From contig JAEEPQ010000004.1 in assembly GCA_016284885.1 (NCBI GenBank), forward strand, positions 1 through 57,100: a stretch of DNA of 57,100 nucleotides, in the 5' to 3' direction. How positions within the stretch are numbered: position 1 is the first letter of the stretch; each line of letters begins with the position of its first letter. The stretch is from Desulfovibrio sp. (GTDB lineage Bacteria; Desulfobacterota; Desulfovibrionia; Desulfovibrionales; Desulfovibrionaceae). The notes below the pieces were generated by a model. The model was not told where the DNA came from and did no database searches. It saw nothing but the letters and a program-made list of their open reading frames with translations. Of the stretch, positions 7,634 to 17,720 are shown piece by piece. A program made the translations under genes and the position numbers.

Positions 7634-9528
7634 CCGGCATAGCGGCCCTTGACGCCAAGACGGCGCTTTCGCCTGCAGCGAAAAGGCAGGTCAAGGCCAT
7701 GACCGACAGCATGGCCTACCGCGGACCCGACGGCGAGGGCGTGGAGCTTATGGGCAGCGTCTGCCTTGGCCACAGGCGGCTTTCCATCATCGATCTCGCC
7801 GGCGGCGCCCAGCCCATGCAGGACGCCGCAGGACAGCTTGCCATTGTCTTCAACGGCGAAATCTACAACTTCAAGGACATACGAAAGGAGCTCGAGGCCC
7901 GGGGCGCCCGCTTCCAGACCCGCTCCGACACCGAGGTCGTGCTCGAGGCCTACCGCGTCTGGGGCACGGACTGCCTTGCCCGCTTCGACGGCATGTTCGC
8001 CTTTGCCCTCTGGGACAGCCAAGCCAGGCGCCTCTTCTGCGCCCGCGACCGCTTCGGCAAGAAGCCCTTCTTCTACACCGTCCAGCAGGGGCGCTTTGTC
8101 TTCGCCTCGGAGCTTGGCTGCCTCAGGCAGATCCCGGATCTCGCCTTCACGCTCGATCCCCAGTCCCTCTCGCGCTACCTCGCCTACCAGTACGTGCCCT
8201 GCCCTGCCACCATGTTCCGGGAGGCCAGCCAGCTTCCGCCGGCCCACGCCCTGGTGCTTGAGCAAGGAAGCCTCACGGTCTTCCGCTGGTGGGACATGCC
8301 CCCGGCTGCAGACAAGGGGCCGGACGAGCATGAGGCCATGCAGACCCTGCGCAGCCTCATGCAGAAGGCCGTAGCCAGGCGCATGGTGAGCGACGTGCCG
8401 CTCGGCGTCTTCCTCTCCGGCGGCATCGACTCCTCCATCGTGGCCGGCCTCATGGCGACCCAGTCGGCCAAGCCCATCGAGACCTTCTCCATAGGCTTCA
8501 CGGAGGCGAGCTACGACGAAAGCGCCTACGCCCGCTGCGTGGCCGAGGCCTTCAAGACCCGCCACCACGAGCGCATCCTCTCGGCCGAGGCCTGCGCCGA
8601 CATCCTGCCCGAGGTGGCCGGCGCCATGGACGTCCCCATGGCCGACGCCTCCTGCGCTCCGACGTGGCTGCTCTCCAAAACCACGCGGGAACACGTCACC
8701 GTCGCCCTTGGCGGCGACGGCGCCGACGAGCTCTGGGCCGGCTACGAGCACTACATCGGCTTCGACATCGCCGAGCGCTACAACGCCCTGCCGGGCTTTT
8801 TGCGCGCCAAGTTCCTCGAGCCCCTATGCCACAGGCTTCCCGCCTCCTCCGGCTACATCAACCCGCGCCTGGCCGTCGAAACCTTTCTGCGGGCAGCCGC
8901 CCGTCCCGCCTGGCAGCGCATCCAGTCCATGCTGACCGCCTTCACGCCGGACATGCAGGCCGAAATCCTCGCCTCGCCAGACAGCGCGTTCCTCAAGGAC
9001 GAGGTCCTCTTTGCGCCCACGCATGCCAACTACAGCCACTGGCCCGACGCCAGCCCGCTGAAGCGCGCCTTCCATGTCTACGCGCGCGAGTTCCTCCTGG
9101 ACGACATCCTCGTCAAGGTGGACCGCTGCTCCATGCTCAACTCGCTCGAGGTGCGCGCCCCCTTCCTGGACCGCGACGTCGTGGACTTCGTCTGCCGGCT
9201 GCCGGTGCGCTGCAAGCTGAAAGGCCTCAAGCGCAAGCACCTGCTCAAGAAAGCCTTCGCCAGCCTGCTGCCGGAGATGATCCTCAAGCGCAACAAGCGC
9301 GGCTTCCAGATCCCCGTGGCCCAGTGGCTGAGGGGCCGCTTGCGCCCGCTCATGGAAGACCTGCTGGGCCGCGACGCCCTGCTCGCCGACGGCTTCTTCA
9401 ATCCTTCCGCCGTGCGCCGGCTCATGGACGACCACGTCTCGGGCAGGAAGGACCTGCGCGTGCCCCTCTGGACGCTCATGGTCTTCCAGCTCTGGCGGCG
9501 CGCCAAGGGCGGAAGCGTCTCCTGCTAA
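7621..9528 (+). CDS. asnB: Glutamine-hydrolysing asparagine synthase-type amidotransferase
   Basis: This 635-residue class II amidotransferase has Cys2 immediately after Met (MCGIAG), exposed by Met removal as the glutaminase nucleophile. It shows YRGPDGEG, GHRRLSIIDL and VFNGEIYNF of the Ntn domain, and a synthetase domain with the PP-loop LSGGIDSS at about residues 265-272. AsnB makes asparagine from aspartate, glutamine and ATP, but AsnB-like proteins inside polysaccharide or exosortase-type clusters often amidate glycan or lipid precursors. The 13-base overlap with the preceding GT4 argues for a role in the glycan cluster rather than general asparagine supply. Both readings remain open. 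Confidence 0.9.
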   Translation: MCGIAGIAALDAKTALSPAAKRQVKAMTDSMAYRGPDGEGVELMGSVCLGHRRLSIIDLAGGAQPMQDAAGQLAIVFNGEIYNFKDIRKELEARGARFQTRSDTEVVLEAYRVWGTDCLARFDGMFAFALWDSQARRLFCARDRFGKKPFFYTVQQGRFVFASELGCLRQIPDLAFTLDPQSLSRYLAYQYVPCPATMFREASQLPPAHALVLEQGSLTVFRWWDMPPAADKGPDEHEAMQTLRSLMQKAVARRMVSDVPLGVFLSGGIDSSIVAGLMATQSAKPIETFSIGFTEASYDESAYARCVAEAFKTRHHERILSAEACADILPEVAGAMDVPMADASCAPTWLLSKTTREHVTVALGGDGADELWAGYEHYIGFDIAERYNALPGFLRAKFLEPLCHRLPASSGYINPRLAVETFLRAAARPAWQRIQSMLTAFTPDMQAEILASPDSAFLKDEVLFAPTHANYSHWPDASPLKRAFHVYAREFLLDDILVKVDRCSMLNSLEVRAPFLDRDVVDFVCRLPVRCKLKGLKRKHLLKKAFASLLPEMILKRNKRGFQIPVAQWLRGRLRPLMEDLLGRDALLADGFFNPSAVRRLMDDHVSGRKDLRVPLWTLMVFQLWRRAKGGSVSC

Positions 9529-9558
9529 GCAGGCCTCCAAGCTGGCAGCCATAAGCCG

Positions 9559-9588
9559 CTTCCCTCTTGCGGGAAGGGCTCTTATATT
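9559..9588 (+). promoter_or_regulatory. Hairpin and -10-like TATATT between asnB and htpX
   Basis: CTTCCC-tcttgc-GGGAAG forms a 6-bp stem just downstream of asnB and could be a weak terminator, although no T-run follows. TATATT at 9583-9588 is the best -10 candidate for htpX, about 70 bases before its ATG, but no good -35 lies 16-18 bases upstream. Either function is tentative. Confidence 0.25.
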
Positions 9589-9655
9589 GACGCCATAGGC
9601 GCCCCGCGATCCCCGCGTCCTGCCTCAAGCCCTTCACGGCACATAAGGAGCCCCC

Positions 9656-10534
9656 ATGAACGGCCATACCAAGACTCTTCTCCTCCTGGCCTCCCTCACC
9701 GGCCTCATCCTCCTCATAGGCGCCATGCTCGGCGGCCGCGGAGGCGTCATGATGGCCTTCCTCTTCGCCCTCGCCATGAACGTGGGCAGCTACTGGTTCT
9801 CCGACAAGATCGTGCTGCGCATGTACCGCGCCCAGGACCTCTCTCCTGCCGAAGCGCCGCTCATCTACCAGATCGTGGGCGAGCTCGCCCAGAACGCCAA
9901 TCTCCCCATGCCGCGCATCGTCCTCGTGCCTGAGCAGGCGCCCAACGCCTTTGCCACGGGCCGCGACCCCGAGCACGCGGTGGTGGCCGTGACCGAAGGC
10001 CTGCTCAACATCCTCAATCCCGAGGAAGTCAAGGGCGTGCTTGGCCACGAAATGGCCCACGTGGCCCACAGGGACATCCTCATCCAGACCATAGCCGGCG
10101 TCATGGCGACCACCATCACCTACCTTGCCTACTCCCTCCAGTTCGGCGCCATGTTCGGCGGCCGCGGCGGCGACGGCGAGCGCAGCAACCCCCTCGCCCT
10201 CATCGCCATGGCCGTGCTTGCGCCCATCGCGGCCTCCATCATCCAGATGACCATCTCGCGCCAGCGCGAATATCTCGCCGACGAGTGGGGCGCCCAGTTC
10301 GCCCGCTCCCCGCAGTCTCTGGCCAACGCCCTGAAGAAGCTCGGCACCTACTCAGGCCAGATTCCCATGCAGACCGGCACCCAGTCCACGGCCAACATGT
10401 TCATCGTCCAGCCCCTCTACCCCGGCAGATCCATGGCCTCCCTCATGAGCACCCATCCCCCGCTGGAAGAGCGCATCGCCCGCCTCGAACACATGCAGAT
10501 GACCGGCCAGTACCCCACCGAGGGTACCATTTAG
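9656..10534 (+). CDS. htpX: Membrane zinc metalloprotease HtpX
   Basis: HtpX is an M48-family inner-membrane protease that degrades misfolded membrane proteins under envelope or heat stress. The 292-residue length matches the family. Two hydrophobic helices lie at residues about 6-25 and 30-46, then the cytosolic protease domain with the zinc motif HEMAH starting at His131 and the third ligand glutamate in RQREYLADEWGA. Two further membrane segments flank residues 145-215. AAGGAG sits at good spacing before ATG 9656. The lipoprotein gene follows by 24 bases and may share its transcript. Confidence 0.95.
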   Translation: MNGHTKTLLLLASLTGLILLIGAMLGGRGGVMMAFLFALAMNVGSYWFSDKIVLRMYRAQDLSPAEAPLIYQIVGELAQNANLPMPRIVLVPEQAPNAFATGRDPEHAVVAVTEGLLNILNPEEVKGVLGHEMAHVAHRDILIQTIAGVMATTITYLAYSLQFGAMFGGRGGDGERSNPLALIAMAVLAPIAASIIQMTISRQREYLADEWGAQFARSPQSLANALKKLGTYSGQIPMQTGTQSTANMFIVQPLYPGRSMASLMSTHPPLEERIARLEHMQMTGQYPTEGTI

Positions 10535-10558
10535 CAGGCCGGAAGCGGAAGCGTAGCC

Positions 10559-11011
10559 ATGCGAAAACTCCTTCTTGCAGGCTTCATGGCCTTCGGCCTC
10601 TGCGCCTGCGCACCATCGAACCAGCCCCAGCTCATTGATCCGGCCCAGCCCGAGCAGACCTTCCCTGGCCCCGAGGAGCCCTGCGACAAGGTCTACACCT
10701 TCGCGCCCGGCAGCTTCATCGTGGAGCTGGCGCCCGACTCCGAAAACGAGGTCGTGCTCGAGCCCTCGCTTGCCGAGTTCCGGCTCTTCTGCACGCCTGA
10801 GGCTGCCCGCGCCCACGTAGACAAGGGCATGGCCGACGGCACCATCCAGAAGGGCGACTGGAAGATCTACCAGCTGCAGGGCTCCTACAGCGAGATAGGC
10901 AAAGCCAAGGCGCCTGGCGAGTACATCCTTGCCAGGCAGACCGTCATGGTGGACTGGGTGCGCGAGGCGCCCCAGCCCAAGGCCAAACCCAAGAACAAGA
11001 CGGGCAGATAG
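10559..11011 (+). CDS. Small lipoprotein of unknown function
   Basis: The 150-residue protein has a short signal (MRKLLLAGFMAFG) followed by a lipobox-like L-C-A-C with Cys17 as likely lipidation site. The mature part contains CDKVYTFAPGSFIVEL and a C-terminal basic tail KPKNKTGR, with no domain I recognise. It lies 24 bases after htpX on the same strand. A role in envelope quality control is suggested only by that adjacency. Confidence 0.7.
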   Translation: MRKLLLAGFMAFGLCACAPSNQPQLIDPAQPEQTFPGPEEPCDKVYTFAPGSFIVELAPDSENEVVLEPSLAEFRLFCTPEAARAHVDKGMADGTIQKGDWKIYQLQGSYSEIGKAKAPGEYILARQTVMVDWVREAPQPKAKPKNKTGR

Positions 11012-11266
11012 CGCTACTGGGGCGAACTGCACATGCCAGGCACCCCCAGCAGCCTGTGCCTCCATTGGCCCATCAACGGCCTTGCTGCTGGCCATGCCTG
11101 CATGGACGGCATCTCGCTGCCGTCCAGCCCAATGTACAGGGGACACCCTTTCGCCATGCGCAATTGGGCAATGCCTGAACGAGTCCGATGCGACTCCAGC
11201 GAAACCGGCCTTGCCTCCCCTTTGCCTGCCGATGGACTTGGCACAGGGCCTTCGCGCATGTCAGCA

Positions 11267-12385
11267 TCAACGGGGAGACAGACTGCACGTGGGTGAATCG
11301 AGCAGTCGCAAGGCCTCTTCCGCCCCTCTGTGCACATAGTGCTGCATCCGCTCAACGGCTTTTTCCGAAACGGGAATTTCTGGATGCCGCTTAAATTCCA
11401 AATGCAACGCCGTTTCGAGCATGCGCTCGTGCCGTGGACGAACAAAAATCTCGAGTTGCCTGTCTCGACTAAAACTGCGGCAACACTCGTCTTCAGCAAA
11501 AGAAAGTCCGTGATCGAACAAGGGTGCAGGCCTAAGAACTTCTCCCGTATTATTATCAAACAGCATGCCGAAATTGCCTAGATGCCTGTCAGAATTGCCT
11601 ATCAAGGCATCAAAAACCATCATATCCTCGTAAAATTCCACACCCATTGCTTGTGCAAAGGCAACATGTGTTTCTGTCATGCTCAGGGCGTCTACCAGTC
11701 CGTTCCAAGCGCCTTGGGACACAAGGAAAACCCCTGCAGGCATGAATCCTGTCGTTATATCCGTGAAGGCTCTGCATTCGCAGACAGGAGAAAGAATGTC
11801 CCCATGCAGGGGACGCAGAACATAGGTCACAGCTTCCAGCCTCATGGCCTCGGCAGCCTGCCAGGCAAACCATTCCTTGACTGTTTGACAGAGACCATCC
11901 TGATCAGGTGCATCTTTCTTAGCTAAAAATATTTCATTCCCGCGTTTGAACCAATGTTTTGCCATGTCTCCTCCAGTGGAGAATTCTGGAGATCTCGACA
12001 CTTCAGAGAGCATAGGCATTGGCTCTTCAAAGAAAGCTACCTTTGCAACATTTGGATCAAGCTTGTTTTCATAAAAATTGACATCTCGCCAATTATGAGA
12101 GCCATCGTTAATCCACCAAACATCATTGAGAGAAAGCCCTAGTGTCACACCAAGAATGCCTAGTGGACCTTCGTTCCTTTTCTGCACTCTGTTCAATATT
12201 CTTCTGCCAAGAGGTGAAACTCGCGAGTTCAGCCACATGGCCAGATGCATCGGCTCTGCTTGCAGCTTGAGAAGAGGAGGGAAGAGTCTGCTGTTTTCGT
12301 CATAGACACGTACGATCTTCATGCTGTCTGGGTAAAATTCCAGAAGTTTTTTTTCAGCTGACATGAGGTAGTAGGTCTTAGGCAT
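11267..12385 (-). CDS. HipA-like serine/threonine kinase domain protein, no HipB partner
   Basis: The start is ATG 12385, with AGGAG seven bases upstream; the track's 12409 lacks a site. The 372-residue protein carries the HipA C-terminal kinase signature DALIGNSDRHLGNFGML (catalytic Asp and Asn) followed by PLFDHGLSF, the metal-binding DFG-like element. HipA kinases phosphorylate translation factors or aminoacyl-tRNA synthetases and are normally neutralised by an adjacent HipB DNA-binding protein. Here no HipB-like ORF flanks it, and the N-terminal half does not resemble the usual HipA N-terminal subdomain. Base composition is much more AT-rich than both neighbours (AATATT, TTTTTT runs), a sign of transfer. 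The substrate is unknown and it may be a stand-alone kinase. Confidence 0.8.
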   Translation of the reverse strand: MPKTYYLMSAEKKLLEFYPDSMKIVRVYDENSRLFPPLLKLQAEPMHLAMWLNSRVSPLGRRILNRVQKRNEGPLGILGVTLGLSLNDVWWINDGSHNWRDVNFYENKLDPNVAKVAFFEEPMPMLSEVSRSPEFSTGGDMAKHWFKRGNEIFLAKKDAPDQDGLCQTVKEWFAWQAAEAMRLEAVTYVLRPLHGDILSPVCECRAFTDITTGFMPAGVFLVSQGAWNGLVDALSMTETHVAFAQAMGVEFYEDMMVFDALIGNSDRHLGNFGMLFDNNTGEVLRPAPLFDHGLSFAEDECCRSFSRDRQLEIFVRPRHERMLETALHLEFKRHPEIPVSEKAVERMQHYVHRGAEEALRLLDSPTCSLSPR

Positions 12386-12558
12386 GACGTGCTCCTCTTT
12401 TTGATGCAAGATTCTAGTTTAAATCTCCTGTTCTAGACATCGAGCAACGAATACTGATGCGCCATGAATCCAGAATCCGTCTTCCCGCAGATGGTGTGCG
12501 GACTCGCTGCGACCTCGGCCCCTCACTGGAGCAGCCGCCCTTGCCCGCTTTCCTGTCC

Positions 12559-12615
12559 GTGGCAAGGCCCTGGATTTCCCTTGTCAAAAATCCTTGCGAG
12601 AGAGGGCCTTGCCAC
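12559..12615 (-). terminator. Nested inverted repeat downstream of argJ
   Basis: GTGGCAAGGCCCT at 12559-12571 pairs perfectly over 13 bp with AGGGCCTTGCCAC at 12603-12615. Inside the loop, GGATTT and AAATCC form a second stem. It lies just after the argJ stop on the minus strand and upstream of the hipA-like gene, so it may terminate argJ or insulate the inserted gene. No long T-run follows. Confidence 0.5.
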
Positions 12616-12626
12616 GCGACGTCGCA

Positions 12627-13811
12627 TTACGAGCGGTAGTCGGAGTTGAGCTTCACGTAGCCTATGCTGAGATCAGAGGCCTCCAGGGTATAGGAGCCTG
12701 GCCCCTTGCCGATGCAGATGTCCACGGGGATGTCGATCTCCTTGAGCGGAGCCTCCAGCTGGGCGTCGAAGTCGCCCTGCAGGGGCTGGCCCTCGCGGAA
12801 GAGCTCGATGCCGCAGAGGGAGACGGAGACGGCCTCGGGCTTCATGTGGACGCCGGCACGGCCGACGGCGGCCACGATGCGGCCCCAGTTGGCGTCCATG
12901 CCGAACATGGCGGTCTTGACGAGCTGGGAATGGCCGACGGTGCGGGCCACCTGCTCGGCATCCTTGTCGGAGTCCGCGCCGGTGACGGTGATGTGCATGA
13001 CCTTGGTGGCGCCCTCGCCGTCCTTGACGAGCATGTGGGCGGTGACGCGCAGGATCCCGGTGAGTTCGCGCTCGAGCACCTGCATGTCTTCAGCCGAGAG
13101 GGCAACGCCCGAGGCGCCGTTGGCAAGGCCGAGGATGGTGTCGTTGGTGGAGGTGTCGCCGTCGACGGAGACGCGGTTGAAGGTCTTGTTCACGCCGCGC
13201 ACGAACATGGCCTGCCAGGTGTCTTTGTCGACCACGGCGTCGGTGAGCACCACGCAGAGCATGGTCGCCATGTTGGGGCAGATCATGCCGGCGCCCTTGG
13301 CCATGGTGGTAAGGCGCACCTTCCCGCCCTTGAACTCGAGCTCCTTGAAGGCAAACTTGGGGAAGGCGTCGGTGGTCATGAAGGCGCGGGTGAAGCCCTC
13401 GGCGTCGCGGGTGCCGAGGCTTGCGACGAGCTGGGGCACGGTCTTTTCCCACTTGTCCATCTTGAGCTGGTCGCCGATGACGCCCGTGGAGAGGGGCATG
13501 ACGGCCTCGGGTGCGATGCCCAGAGGACCGGCCACCATGGCCTGGGTGGCATGGCAGTTGGCTATGCCTTCGTCGCCGGTGCAGGCATTGGCCTGGCCGG
13601 AGTTGGCGACAACGGCCCGGCAGGAGCCGAAGCGCTTGAGGATGTCCTGGCAGACGAGCACGGGAGCGGCCTTGAAGACGTTGGTGGTGAAGACGCCGGC
13701 AAGGACGCAGTCCCTGTCGGAGACGATGAGGCCGAGGTCGTCGCGGCCCTGGGCCTTGAAGCCCGCGCCGGCGGCGCCGGCCCTGAAGCCGAGAGGCAGG
13801 TCGTTTTTCAT
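12627..13811 (-). CDS. argJ: Bifunctional glutamate N-acetyltransferase / amino-acid acetyltransferase ArgJ
   Basis: ArgJ moves acetyl from N-acetylornithine to glutamate (arginine cycle) and may also make N-acetylglutamate from acetyl-CoA. The 394-residue precursor is cleaved by itself before a threonine into alpha and beta chains. The cleavage motif is visible as KGAGMICPNMATML, with nucleophile Thr183. The oxyanion-hole motif STGVIG lies at residues 108-113, and VANSGQANACTG is also conserved. It lies downstream of fusA on the same strand, but a terminator separates them, so it is probably transcribed independently. No other arg genes are nearby. The large plus-strand ORF across it (12594-14000) is a shadow. 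Confidence 0.95.
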   Translation of the reverse strand: MKNDLPLGFRAGAAGAGFKAQGRDDLGLIVSDRDCVLAGVFTTNVFKAAPVLVCQDILKRFGSCRAVVANSGQANACTGDEGIANCHATQAMVAGPLGIAPEAVMPLSTGVIGDQLKMDKWEKTVPQLVASLGTRDAEGFTRAFMTTDAFPKFAFKELEFKGGKVRLTTMAKGAGMICPNMATMLCVVLTDAVVDKDTWQAMFVRGVNKTFNRVSVDGDTSTNDTILGLANGASGVALSAEDMQVLERELTGILRVTAHMLVKDGEGATKVMHITVTGADSDKDAEQVARTVGHSQLVKTAMFGMDANWGRIVAAVGRAGVHMKPEAVSVSLCGIELFREGQPLQGDFDAQLEAPLKEIDIPVDICIGKGPGSYTLEASDLSIGYVKLNSDYRS

Positions 13812-13880
13812 GGTGGTGTCCTTTCTTGCCGCAAGGCTGAGCCCTCCCTGAACGGCGGGAGCAGAGCCTTGCGACGAAAA

Positions 13881-13914
13881 ATGGCGGAAGCCCGCAGGTT
13901 GCAGACTTCCGCCA
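13881..13914 (-). terminator. Rho-independent terminator after fusA
   Basis: TGGCGGAAG at 13882-13890 pairs with CTTCCGCCA at 13906-13914. On the minus strand the stem is followed at once by a T-run (ATTTTTCG). It lies between the fusA stop and argJ and ends the str operon here, with no tuf gene following fusA. Confidence 0.85.
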
Positions 13915-13942
13915 CGTTCAGTTCACAGGGTGAGCGGGGATG

Positions 13943-16024
<2,082 letters not shown>

Positions 16025-16062
16025 GGATGTTCCTCCAAAATGTGTCGTTGCCTTTGGACGCA

Positions 16063-16089
16063 GGCGCCCGGGGCAGAACCCCGGGCGCC
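16063..16089 (-). promoter_or_regulatory. 11-bp GC hairpin between rpsG and fusA
   Basis: GGCGCCCGGGG (16063-16073) pairs perfectly with CCCCGGGCGCC (16079-16089) around a 5-base loop. It sits in the 87-base spacer, about 40 bases before the fusA start. No T-run follows, so it is more likely an attenuator, RNA-processing or translational control element than a full terminator. Confidence 0.6.
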
Positions 16090-16111
16090 CGATTCGCCGA
16101 AAAGCTGCCGG

Positions 16112-16582
16112 CTACCAGCGGTAGTGGGCGAACGCCTTGTTGGCGTCGGCCATTCTGTGCGTGTCTTCGCGCTTCTTCACTGCGCCGCCGCGGCCGTTGA
16201 AGGCATCGAGAAGCTCGGCAGACAGCTTGGCGGTCATGCCCTTCTCGCCGCGGGAGCGGGCGTAGTTGATGAGCCAGCGTATGGACAGGGACACCTGGCG
16301 CTCGGGACGGACTTCCATGGGAACCTGGTAGGTGGCGCCGCCGACGCGGCGGGCCTTGACTTCGAGGCGGGGCTTGACGTTCTCAAGCGCCTTCTCGAAA
16401 GCGTGCATGGGCTCTTCGCCGGTCTTCTCGCTCAGGGTCTGGATGGAGCTGTAGAAGATGCGCTCGGCCGCGCCCTTCTTGCCGCTGTACATGAGGCGGT
16501 TCACGAATTTGGTGACGAGCTTGCTGCCGTAGATCGGATCAGGCAGAACTTCGCGCTTGGAAACAGGACCTTTACGGGGCAT
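16112..16582 (-). CDS. rpsG: 30S ribosomal protein S7
   Basis: S7 nucleates assembly of the 30S head by binding the 3' domain of 16S rRNA. The length of 156 residues is typical. The sequence starts [20 protein letters not shown] and carries [14 protein letters not shown] and the conserved [12 protein letters not shown] region. It is the second gene of the str operon, 129 bases after rpsL. In E. coli, S7 autoregulates through the rpsL-rpsG spacer; whether that holds here cannot be seen. Confidence 0.98.
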   Translation of the reverse strand: MPRKGPVSKREVLPDPIYGSKLVTKFVNRLMYSGKKGAAERIFYSSIQTLSEKTGEEPMHAFEKALENVKPRLEVKARRVGGATYQVPMEVRPERQVSLSIRWLINYARSRGEKGMTAKLSAELLDAFNGRGGAVKKREDTHRMADANKAFAHYRW

Positions 16583-16711
16583 GGTTTCTCTCCTTGAGGG
16601 ACGGGCAAATCGGCGCCATCAGCCCCGCAGCGCCCGGCGCCTCAAAAGGCTGCCTGGTGCGTTGCATGACGAGCGCCTGCTGCAGAAAAAAAAGGCTTGG
16701 GACCAAAGCGC

Positions 16712-17083
16712 CTACTTGGGACGCTTGGCGCCGTACTTGGAGCGGCTCTTGCGGCGGTCGGTGACGCCGGAGGTGTCGAGGGTGCCGCGGATGATGTGGT
16801 AGCGCACGCCGGGAAGGTCCTTGACGCGGCCGCCGCGGATGAGGACGACGGAGTGCTCCTGCAGGTTGTGGCCTTCGCCGGGGATGTAGGCCGTCACTTC
16901 GAAGCCGTTGGTGAGGCGCACGCGGGCGACCTTGCGCAGGGCCGAGTTGGGCTTTTTGGGGGTGGTGGTGTACACGCGGGTGCACACGCCGCGGCGCTGG
17001 GGGCTGGCCTGCAGAGCCGGGGTCTTTTTGTGCTTCAGCACGTCTCTCCGCTCGATGCGGATGAGCTGGTTAATCGTAGGCAT
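16712..17083 (-). CDS. rpsL: 30S ribosomal protein S12
   Basis: S12 sits at the decoding centre and affects fidelity. ATG 17083 is preceded by GGAGGT and gives the canonical 123 residues beginning MPTINQLIR; the track's 17116 start adds a spurious leader. The conserved [12 protein letters not shown] and GGRVKDLPG are intact, so the two lysines classically altered in streptomycin resistance are wild type. It is first gene of the str operon, with a strong promoter about 100 bases upstream. Confidence 0.98.
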   Translation of the reverse strand: MPTINQLIRIERRDVLKHKKTPALQASPQRRGVCTRVYTTTPKKPNSALRKVARVRLTNGFEVTAYIPGEGHNLQEHSVVLIRGGRVKDLPGVRYHIIRGTLDTSGVTDRRKSRSKYGAKRPK

Positions 17084-17153
17084 GAATACCTCCAATGAGT
17101 GTTGGGCCCGCTCCATGCAGCAAGGGCGTGCAGGAAGGGGGCCAGGGGCGCCT

Positions 17154-17171
17154 GAAGGGAGCTCTCCCTTC
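17154..17171 (-). promoter_or_regulatory. Leader hairpin of the str operon
   Basis: GAAGGGAG and CTCCCTTC face each other around a very short centre inside the predicted 5' leader of rpsL. It lies just downstream of the promoter start site. It could influence leader stability or regulation by a ribosomal protein; no evidence distinguishes these. Confidence 0.35.
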
Positions 17172-17183
17172 TAAGGGCTGGTT

Positions 17184-17212
17184 TTTCTATGCAATCAGGC
17201 CCGCTTTGTCAA
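17184..17212 (-). promoter_or_regulatory. Sigma70-type promoter of the str operon
   Basis: On the minus strand a perfect TTGACA (17207-17212) is followed by a 17-base spacer and TAGAAA (17184-17189). The surrounding sequence is AT-richer than average. The position, about 100 bases upstream of rpsL, fits a strong housekeeping promoter. Confidence 0.75.
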
Positions 17213-17289
17213 GGCGAGATTGCAGTGTCTTTCAGAGTTCCTTCAGGATTTCAGAGCCGGCTTCAAGGCCGTGCCGGGACAGCGGCGCG

Positions 17290-17328
17290 GCAGGGCCGCC
17301 CCGGGGAAGCTCCCCAAGGCGGCCCTGC
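17290..17328 (-). terminator. Strong hairpin after the valS operon
   Basis: GCAGGGCCGCC (17290-17300) pairs over 11 bp with GGCGGCCCTGC (17318-17328). It lies 23 bases past the stop of the last gene of the valS group, before the rpsL promoter. No T-run is present, so termination efficiency is uncertain. Confidence 0.6.
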
Positions 17329-17351
17329 GGGAATCGGCATGCAGACCAGCC

Positions 17352-17666
17352 CTACTCGTCTTCGGCGAGGTAGGCGGTCACCTCGTGGTGCAGGTGGCCG
17401 ATGAGGTGCTCCAGATAGTCGGAGCAGTCGTCGCCGAAGGTGTGCTTGAGCAGCCCCAGGACGAACTCGATGCGCTTGGCCGCGCGCAGGGCGCTGGCGC
17501 CGGGAGCGTCTTCCGGGGGCAGGGCGTCGAGGACCTGCCTGAAGTCCTCCACCTGCTCTTCGGTCAGGTACTTGATGGGCTGGGGAGTGTCGTTGATGAA
17601 GACAAGGCCGCCCCTGACCTCCAGGATCTGGGGCTCCCCGTGGAGAAAGCCAATGTTGACTGCCAT
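17352..17666 (-). CDS. Conserved hypothetical protein (104 aa)
   Basis: The start ATG 17666 has AGGAGG 11 bases upstream. The 104-residue soluble, acidic protein begins MAVNIGFLHGEPQILEVRGG and contains LTEEQVEDFRQVLDALPPED, then a helical HTFGDDCSDYLEHLIGHLHHEV with several histidines. I do not recognise a named family. It is the last gene of a minus-strand group with the exported 290-residue protein and valS. Codon bias and intact frame support a real gene. Confidence 0.7.
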   Translation of the reverse strand: MAVNIGFLHGEPQILEVRGGLVFINDTPQPIKYLTEEQVEDFRQVLDALPPEDAPGASALRAAKRIEFVLGLLKHTFGDDCSDYLEHLIGHLHHEVTAYLAEDE

Positions 17667-17720
17667 GGCGCGTGCAATCCTCCTTGTCGCCGGAAGCCGC
17701 CGCAGGCCTGCACGTCCGGC

